From CALCNS01 sp964425745 (lineage in GTDB: Bacteria; Bacillota; JAAYKD01), in the NCBI GenBank assembly GCA_964425745.1, contig CAYRNW010000003.1:100454-164453 (forward strand): 64,000 nt of DNA. Reading direction: 5' to 3'. Under the pieces are notes generated by a model, which saw only the letters and a program-made list of their open reading frames with translations, ran no database searches and had not been told where the DNA came from. A program made the position numbers and the translations under genes. Shown here in pieces: positions 59,080 to 64,000 of the stretch (position 1 is its first letter; the number at the start of each line of letters is the position of its first letter).

Positions 59080-59765
59080 TGAAACCGAAAATTATTATCT
59101 CTTGTGGTCCTGCAATGGATCGTCAGTTCTTTTCTCTTGCTCATGTTCTCAATAAAACCTATTCAGCAGCGGTTTCTATTGCCGGGGGAATCCCGATTTT
59201 GCCGGTAGATATGGATGCAGTAGAAGAACTTATGCAGTGGGCAGATGGATTGGTTTTGTCCGGTTCGCATTCTTTTAGTCCACTACCGGGGCTGATTACT
59301 CCTGAAATGAATCGGGCCAGAATGCCACACGATATTGCGTTGACAAAGGCAGCATTGAAAGCGGGTAAACCAATCTTAGGAATATGCTTGGGACAACAAG
59401 TAATCAATTTGGCTTTGGGTGGAGATTTGTCTCACACCTTTAAATTGAAAATGGGCGTTGAGCACATGATGACAAAACACACGGTTAAGACTTCAGAAGG
59501 CAGCGTACTTCGGGAGCTTTATGGTGAGGAGTTTTGGATAAATAGCCGGCACAACCACAAAATCGGAACCGTTGCAAAGGGGTTGAAAGTGACGGCCTGG
59601 TCGCCGGACGGGGTTGAGGAAGCGGTGGAACATGAATTTTTACCGATTTATGCTGTTCAATGGCATCCGGAGCGAATGCGCACTGATTTTCCGGAACCGC
59701 CCGAGGGACCGGATATGACTTCGTTATTTGATTGGTTTATTGGTTTGTGCCAAGATATCAAGTGA
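59079..59765 (+). CDS. Gamma-glutamyl-gamma-aminobutyrate hydrolase-like peptidase C26
   Basis: 228-residue class-I glutamine amidotransferase-fold hydrolase. The nucleophile Cys103 is in GICLGQQVINLALGG, and the catalytic His and Glu are in VQWHPERM. PuuD-type enzymes split gamma-glutamyl amides such as gamma-glutamyl-GABA. It follows a catalytically altered paralogue, a Nudix gene and a cyclase gene with overlaps or near-overlaps throughout. ATG 59079 has AAGGAGGAG upstream, and the first base of its ATG is the last base of the preceding stop. Activity on a gamma-glutamyl compound is likely, its identity unknown. Confidence 0.88.
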   Translation: MKPKIIISCGPAMDRQFFSLAHVLNKTYSAAVSIAGGIPILPVDMDAVEELMQWADGLVLSGSHSFSPLPGLITPEMNRARMPHDIALTKAALKAGKPILGICLGQQVINLALGGDLSHTFKLKMGVEHMMTKHTVKTSEGSVLRELYGEEFWINSRHNHKIGTVAKGLKVTAWSPDGVEEAVEHEFLPIYAVQWHPERMRTDFPEPPEGPDMTSLFDWFIGLCQDIK

Positions 59766-59778
59766 GCTGTCCCTAAAA

Positions 59779-59825
59779 AACGAGCCTCCTTGTAAGCAAT
59801 TGATAGCTATACAAGGAGGCTCGTT
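59779..59825. terminator. Terminator between convergent C26 and Nif3-like genes
   Basis: A 16-bp perfect stem AACGAGCCTCCTTGTA/TACAAGGAGGCTCGTT. The T-run is on the minus strand (six T), so it serves the Nif3-like gene best. Confidence 0.85.
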
Positions 59826-59848
59826 CTGTTAGAAAGTTCGTAGCTCTA

Positions 59849-60676
59849 TTATATCAGGCCACAAACTCGAACGACTTCTACGCCGTTTTCTTCCCAAATT
59901 TTGAGAATTTGATTATAACCAAGGGAATCACTCGCCATATGACCTGCCACGATGATATTACTCTTGTTATGTTTTTTCATGCCTTCGATTACTTCCGGTG
60001 TGGCGTGCATGCAAATAAACGTGCCAACGCCCGCATCAGAACAGGCAATGTATTCTTCTAAAGACGGTGCGCCAACTCCATACATTTCTACATAAATTCT
60101 CCCGGCAAAGCTGGATGTAGAACCCACCCATACTTCGGGTTGTTGGCCGGTTAAAGCTTCTTTGTATTCGCGAATCGTTAATAATTCATCGATGACATCT
60201 TGAACGGTACAACGGGGATTTTTTTGCATGAGGGCGTCCATTTTATTCTGTGCATATTTTTCGGCTAGAATGTCGGCCGGTGTATGCAAAGCTAGGGCGT
60301 TCATATCCAGCAATTTGGCCATAGAAGGGAATTGGTCACGATTACGGGAATGGGTCGCTTGGTGCGATTTCTCTTTTCGAGCATAAGCAAGCTTTTGCGC
60401 TGCATTGATGGGTACACCGCACTCCATCAGTTTTTTCATGTGATCTCTGCCGAAAAGTTCACCGATATCGGGATTTGTGATGCCGTTGGGATGATGGAGT
60501 GCAACACAATCAAAGCCGCTTTGTTTTGCGATTGCTAATTCGGCTGTGGTCATATCGATACCAGCCATGACGCGTTTGATATCTTTCCCGTTGTCATAAA
60601 TAGTACCGGAATCTTCAGGCATAGCCTCGAGGTGATTGAGATCAAGAGCAACTTGGAGCATTTCTTTCATAGTCAT
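59849..60676 (-). CDS. Nif3-like dinuclear metal centre protein (DUF34)
   Basis: 275-residue protein of the Nif3/YbgI family. It has the N-terminal metal-site His pair in FDCVALHHPNG (about residues 55-65) and the C-terminal block IIVAGHMASDSLGYNQ, where the second metal site His lies. The family is widespread but its reaction is still uncertain; GTP cyclohydrolase-like and metal-homeostasis roles have been suggested. The ribosome site GAGGAGGT lies 6 bases before the start on the minus strand. It is divergent from the carboxylase subunit gene across a 276-base gap. Confidence 0.82.
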   Translation of the reverse strand: MTMKEMLQVALDLNHLEAMPEDSGTIYDNGKDIKRVMAGIDMTTAELAIAKQSGFDCVALHHPNGITNPDIGELFGRDHMKKLMECGVPINAAQKLAYARKEKSHQATHSRNRDQFPSMAKLLDMNALALHTPADILAEKYAQNKMDALMQKNPRCTVQDVIDELLTIREYKEALTGQQPEVWVGSTSSFAGRIYVEMYGVGAPSLEEYIACSDAGVGTFICMHATPEVIEGMKKHNKSNIIVAGHMASDSLGYNQILKIWEENGVEVVRVCGLI

Positions 60677-60844
60677 AATAGTACCTCCTCACTGTTTGTA
60701 GTATCTTAGTTCGAGCCTTTCCCTAAAAATCCTTTGACTAACGAAAAGTATCTTAGATAAAAAAATATTCACGAATTGCATAGTAAATATGCGTTAATAC
60801 AAAAGAAATACTGCTTTGGTCTATGGAAGGCGATAAACCGTATG

Positions 60845-60850
60845 TATAAT
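60845..60850 (+). promoter_or_regulatory. Likely -10 box upstream of the pycB-like gene
   Basis: TATAAT preceded by ATG; no convincing -35 box is visible. The leader (about 60857-60952) holds a small GAGATG/CATCTC hairpin. I see nothing else in the 276-base intergenic region. Confidence 0.4.
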
Positions 60851-60952
60851 AGAAGTCGTTTCGGGGTAGAAGGTAAATGTTTTTGAGATGGGAAGGAACA
60901 TCTCTGTGGTATCACGAATGTATCGGCATATCATATATATGGAGGTTTCGGT

Positions 60953-62368
60953 ATGAGTGAGAATACAAGTAGAGCAGTGAAGATTTGTGATACCACCTTG
61001 CGAGATGGACATCAATCTTTAATGGCTACACGTTTAAAAATGGAAGATATGGTTCCCCTATTGGAAGCGATGGAAGAAGTGGGCTTCTACTCCGTTGAAT
61101 GCTGGGGCGGAGCTACCTTTGATTCCTGCCTTCGATATCTAAATGAAGATCCGTGGGAAAGATTGCGCACTTTCCGTAAATATTTCAAGAAAACGAAATT
61201 GCAAATGTTGTTGCGCGGGCAGAATCTGTTGGGTTACAAACCGTATCCGGATGATGTGATCGAGCTGTTCATCAAGAAGATGGTTGAAAACGGCATGGAT
61301 ATCGTGCGTGTTTTTGATGCGTTGAATGATCTTCGCAATCTGGAAACATCGATTCGTGTAGCAAAAGCTGAGGGTGCACACGTACAGGGATCGGTCGTAT
61401 ATACCATCAGTCCTGTTCACGATGCAACCATGTATGCAAAATTAGCAAAAGAGCTGGTACAAATGGGTGCAGATTCCATCTGTATTAAAGATATGGGCGG
61501 GATCATTTCTCCATTTGCAGCAGCCGATCTCGTCACAAACATTAAGAAAGTGGTTTCTGTACCGGTTGAATTACATACACATTACACTTCGGGAATGGCC
61601 GGAGCTGCTTATTTGAAAGCGGTAGAAGCCGGTGCCGATATTATCGATACTGCACTCTCTCCTTTAGCCATGGGTACATCCCAACCGGCAACTGAAACAA
61701 TGGTGGCTATGCTGAAAGGCACTCCTTGGGATACCGGATTAGATGTAGCAAAAATGTATCCGATCAGTGCGGATCTTCGAAAAAACTTGAAGAAGTATAA
61801 CATTAAGTATGATGTAGTGGGGGGCGTTGATGCGAACGTATTAACCTACCAAGTTCCGGGCGGCATGATGTCAAACTTTGCGGAACAATTAGGTCCCAAT
61901 ATTGACAAACTACCGGCGGTTTTAGAAGAAGTGCCGCGTGTACGTGCCGACTTGGGCTATCCTCCTTTGGTAACACCATCTAGTCAAATGGTTGGTTCTC
62001 AGGCAGTTTTAAATGTGCTTTCGGGTCAACGATACAAAATGGTAACCAATGAGGTCAAAGCATACTTAGGGGGTCAATATGGTCAAGCCCCGGGTGAAGT
62101 GGACGAAACCTTTAGAAAATCGATTATCGGAGATGCTCCGGTTATTACACATCGTTATGCCGATATTTTAGAACCGGGATTGCCGGCAGCTCGTAAAGAA
62201 ATTGGATATCTCATGGAAAATGATGAAGATCTGCTTTCTTATGTAGCGTTCCCAGCGGTTGCGGAGAAATTCTTAAAAGAGAGAATGGCAGGCAAGACCA
62301 GAACGGATTATAATATTGCTGATGAAAACGAAAAAGACGGGAAAAAAGGCGTGTATCCTGTCCAATAG
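60953..62368 (+). CDS. Pyruvate carboxylase subunit B / oxaloacetate decarboxylase alpha-like carboxyltransferase
   Basis: 471-residue carboxyltransferase. The TIM-barrel opening CDTTLRDGHQSLMATRLKMEDM carries the first metal ligand, the carbamylated-lysine region is ICIKDMGG, and the metal histidines are in VELHTHYTSG. A conserved C-terminal PYC/OADA domain follows, but the protein ends without a biotinyl domain (no AMKM), as in transcarboxylase 5S subunits. A separate biotin carrier protein and a biotin carboxylase or membrane decarboxylase must exist elsewhere. It would interconvert pyruvate and oxaloacetate. The start ATG 60953 follows GGAGG. Confidence 0.9.
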   Translation: MSENTSRAVKICDTTLRDGHQSLMATRLKMEDMVPLLEAMEEVGFYSVECWGGATFDSCLRYLNEDPWERLRTFRKYFKKTKLQMLLRGQNLLGYKPYPDDVIELFIKKMVENGMDIVRVFDALNDLRNLETSIRVAKAEGAHVQGSVVYTISPVHDATMYAKLAKELVQMGADSICIKDMGGIISPFAAADLVTNIKKVVSVPVELHTHYTSGMAGAAYLKAVEAGADIIDTALSPLAMGTSQPATETMVAMLKGTPWDTGLDVAKMYPISADLRKNLKKYNIKYDVVGGVDANVLTYQVPGGMMSNFAEQLGPNIDKLPAVLEEVPRVRADLGYPPLVTPSSQMVGSQAVLNVLSGQRYKMVTNEVKAYLGGQYGQAPGEVDETFRKSIIGDAPVITHRYADILEPGLPAARKEIGYLMENDEDLLSYVAFPAVAEKFLKERMAGKTRTDYNIADENEKDGKKGVYPVQ

Positions 62369-62383
62369 AATCATAATCCAAGG

Positions 62384-62413
62384 GGCAGGTGTTACCAAGT
62401 AGGTACACCTGCC
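62384..62413 (+). terminator. Hairpin after the pycB-like gene (weak terminator)
   Basis: A stem of about 12 bp GGCAGGTG..TACC/GGTACACCTGCC with one bulge, followed by only TATCTTATT, so partial read-through into the next gene is likely. Confidence 0.6.
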
Positions 62414-62440
62414 TATCTTATTATAATGAGGAGGGATTTA

Positions 62441-63841
62441 ATGAAACACTTAGAGTTCATCAACTATGTAGAAGCGATATTAAAAGAAGGTCAAGTTCCC
62501 GGGGCACAAATCTGTTTAATGGATAGCAGCGGCATAATTCTCGCTCATCCCTTTGGTTTCGCTGACATCGAAAAAACAAAGCCAATTACAGAAAAAACGA
62601 TCTTTGGAATTGCCTCGATGAGCAAATCTTTGACTTGCACTGCAATCTCTCTGCTTGAGCATGAGGGAAAGTTATCCTGGCAGGATCCTGTCTGCAAATA
62701 CTTTCCTGCATTTTTGATTCCCGGCATGCCTCCTGAAGCAGTAACTTTGGAACATTTAGCGATGCATACAACGGGGATTCCACCACTGCCGACTTTAGCT
62801 TGGTCTTTTGTTCAACATACGACTCCGGATCCATGGGAAGAAGAGGAGTATCAGCAACTGGCAAAAGAAGCCGAATCTAATGTAGACACGGTCGAGGATA
62901 TTATTCGTTATATTGCAGAAGGGAAGTATCGCGCTTTAGGGCAAGCGGGAGAGTATCGGAGTTATCTTAATGAAGGCTACGCCCTTCTTTCATCCGTGGT
63001 GGATCAAGTTGCTCATCAAACGTTGGAGAGCTTTCTGGCAGAAAGGGTCTTCAAGCCGTTAAAGATGTTCCATACTACCTTTGATTTAGAAGAAGCGAAA
63101 GCATCCGGAGATATCACGGATCTTTTTTCCAAAGTCAAGGGAGAAGTGAAAGGCTCCAAAATTTGGGATGAGGCTCCTCCATATCGAGGCTGCGGATGGG
63201 TTAAATCGACAGCGGAAGATATAACCAAGTACTATCTCTGTTTATCGCAAGGGGGAAAGCTGAATCATCAACAGGTACTTCCCTTTGAGGTTACTGAGCA
63301 AATGTTTGGGAATCGATTTCCTTCCACTGTTGAAGGCACCTATTGCTATGGATTAAATAAGCATGTTTTCAAAGGACATGTGATTTGTGATCACTCCGGA
63401 GGCCTAAAAGGGGTCGCCTCTCGCGGAGGCTTCTTAAAGGATGAGGGCTTTGCGATAACCATTTTGACAAACTTGGGGAGTTTTAATACGGCACCGATCT
63501 TTAATGCCGCTATGAATTGGAAGTTGGAAGTTCCCCTCGAAACCAGCCATCAATGGGCGACCCCTGCGAATTCTACTTTTTTTTCACCGGAAGTGTACAC
63601 CGGAAAATTTAGTATTCGTGAAGGGAAAGAACAGATTATTGAAATCATATTTGATGAAGAGAAAGGGTTGTTTGTCCGGGTAGAAGATCAAGAGCTACGG
63701 ATGATTCACTGCGGTAGAACAGACTTTTTATTGATTCCAAAAGATGGCAAAGAGAGCGATGCTATCGTCTGTAAAGCTTTTGTAAGAGATGGAAAAGCTT
63801 GGGGTTACAGCCGTGGCTCTCGCATTCTGCAAAGAATTTAA
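62441..63841 (+). CDS. Beta-lactamase-fold serine hydrolase
   Basis: 466-residue protein of the class C beta-lactamase/esterase family. The catalytic SxxK is at residues 59-62 (ASMSKSLT), the YxN motif is in RSYLNEGYALL, and the third box HSGG is in CDHSGGLKG. A C-terminal extension of about 90 residues forms a typical lipocalin-like addition. No signal peptide is seen, so it is probably a cytosolic esterase or peptidase rather than an antibiotic-resistance enzyme. ATG 62441 follows GAGGAGGG; the frame from 62426 overlaps that site. Confidence 0.88.
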   Translation: MKHLEFINYVEAILKEGQVPGAQICLMDSSGIILAHPFGFADIEKTKPITEKTIFGIASMSKSLTCTAISLLEHEGKLSWQDPVCKYFPAFLIPGMPPEAVTLEHLAMHTTGIPPLPTLAWSFVQHTTPDPWEEEEYQQLAKEAESNVDTVEDIIRYIAEGKYRALGQAGEYRSYLNEGYALLSSVVDQVAHQTLESFLAERVFKPLKMFHTTFDLEEAKASGDITDLFSKVKGEVKGSKIWDEAPPYRGCGWVKSTAEDITKYYLCLSQGGKLNHQQVLPFEVTEQMFGNRFPSTVEGTYCYGLNKHVFKGHVICDHSGGLKGVASRGGFLKDEGFAITILTNLGSFNTAPIFNAAMNWKLEVPLETSHQWATPANSTFFSPEVYTGKFSIREGKEQIIEIIFDEEKGLFVRVEDQELRMIHCGRTDFLLIPKDGKESDAIVCKAFVRDGKAWGYSRGSRILQRI

Positions 63842-63852
63842 TACACTCTCTA

Positions 63853-63898
63853 AACATCCTAAGAACGATAAGTTCTTAGGATGTTTTTTTTGTTTTTC
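63853..63898 (+). terminator. Intrinsic terminator after the serine hydrolase gene
   Basis: A 14-bp perfect stem AACATCCTAAGAAC/GTTCTTAGGATGTT with a 5-nt loop, then a run of eight T and TGTTTTT. Confidence 0.92.
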
Positions 63899-63901
63899 TA
63901 G

Positions 63902-63930
63902 TTGACAAAGAAAAACTGCTGTGGTATTAT
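63902..63930 (+). promoter_or_regulatory. Strong promoter, probably of an rRNA operon
   Basis: Consensus TTGACA (63902-63907), 17-base spacer and TATTAT (63925-63930). The downstream sequence to 64000 contains CCTTGAGAACTAAACAG, close to the CTTTGAAAACTGAACA-type leader/processing sequence found before 16S rRNA genes in Bacillota. The 16S gene itself would start beyond the window. Confidence 0.72.
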
Positions 63931-64000
63931 AACAAGGCACTCACAAAAAAAACAGTATTTTTGCAGTGCAACAGATCCTTGAGAACTAAACAGCGAAAAA

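Noticed and set aside
1..64000. tRNA genes, CRISPR arrays, insertion sequences or prophage
   Set aside because: No cloverleaf-like sequence ending in CCA, no regularly spaced direct repeats, and no transposase or integrase motif were seen by reading; a dedicated tRNA search was not possible.

Overview
The window looks like a chromosomal segment of a low-to-moderate GC, Gram-positive-type anaerobe (Bacillota, most likely Clostridia) that ferments amino acids. Signs of this are strong AGGAGG ribosome sites, intrinsic terminators after most operons, a lysine (L-box) riboswitch, a SpoVB/MurJ-type flippase, a copper-amine-oxidase-N-type exported protein, and above all a complete lysine fermentation operon. 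No tRNA gene, IS element, prophage or CRISPR array was seen.

Region 1 (1-14270): a partial gene ends at 183 and is closed by a terminator. Then come kamB-kamC (reactivase of lysine 5,6-aminomutase), a promoter with a structured 5' leader, and an eleven-gene operon kal-kce-kdd-kamA-kamD-kamE-thiolase-crotonase-hydroxybutyryl-CoA dehydrogenase-atoD-atoA. Together these carry L-lysine via beta-lysine and 3,5-diaminohexanoate to acetoacetate, 3-aminobutyryl-CoA, crotonyl-CoA and acetyl-CoA. Butyryl-CoA dehydrogenase and Etf are not in the window. A ferredoxin-domain aldo/keto reductase follows.

Region 2 (14277-17583, minus strand): an APC amino-acid permease and an amidohydrolase sit under a lysine riboswitch with terminator, so the permease is probably a lysine transporter.

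Region 3 (17701-27403): two sets of FtsX-type ABC permeases with one ATPase, interrupted by a threonine dehydratase gene, then a pspA-like gene coupled to a membrane coiled-coil protein. This looks like an envelope-related block. The second permease of each set carries a lipoyl-like C-terminal domain.

Region 4 (27481-42594): housekeeping and mixed functions. These are thiamine pyrophosphokinase, a D-cysteine desulfhydrase-like PLP enzyme, an exported transglutaminase, Hsp33, a degenerate metallo-beta-lactamase protein with a long acidic N-terminus, an anti-sigma-like membrane protein, endonuclease III, a methyltransferase, PEP carboxykinase, a DUF445 protein, and a LysR gene divergent from a split chromate transporter.

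Region 5 (42678-55658, mostly minus strand): peptide and amino-acid catabolism (two tandem M3 oligoendopeptidases, an S9 peptidase, an M24 peptidase, asparaginase), a DUF1576 membrane protein, a flippase, a DUF123-nitroreductase fusion and a small membrane acyltransferase.

Region 6 (55822-63841): an amidohydrolase, then a tight four-gene set (cyclase, Nudix, two class-I glutamine amidotransferase-like hydrolases, one lacking its catalytic Cys), a Nif3-like protein, a pyruvate carboxylase subunit B-like protein and a beta-lactamase-fold hydrolase. The window ends with a strong promoter and a leader typical of an rRNA operon, whose 16S gene should begin just beyond position 64000.

The most interesting signal I found is the leader at about 2794-2964. 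It can form a closed aptamer-like fold whose 3' closing strand can alternatively pair with the kal Shine-Dalgarno. It resembles, but does not match, the glycine aptamer.
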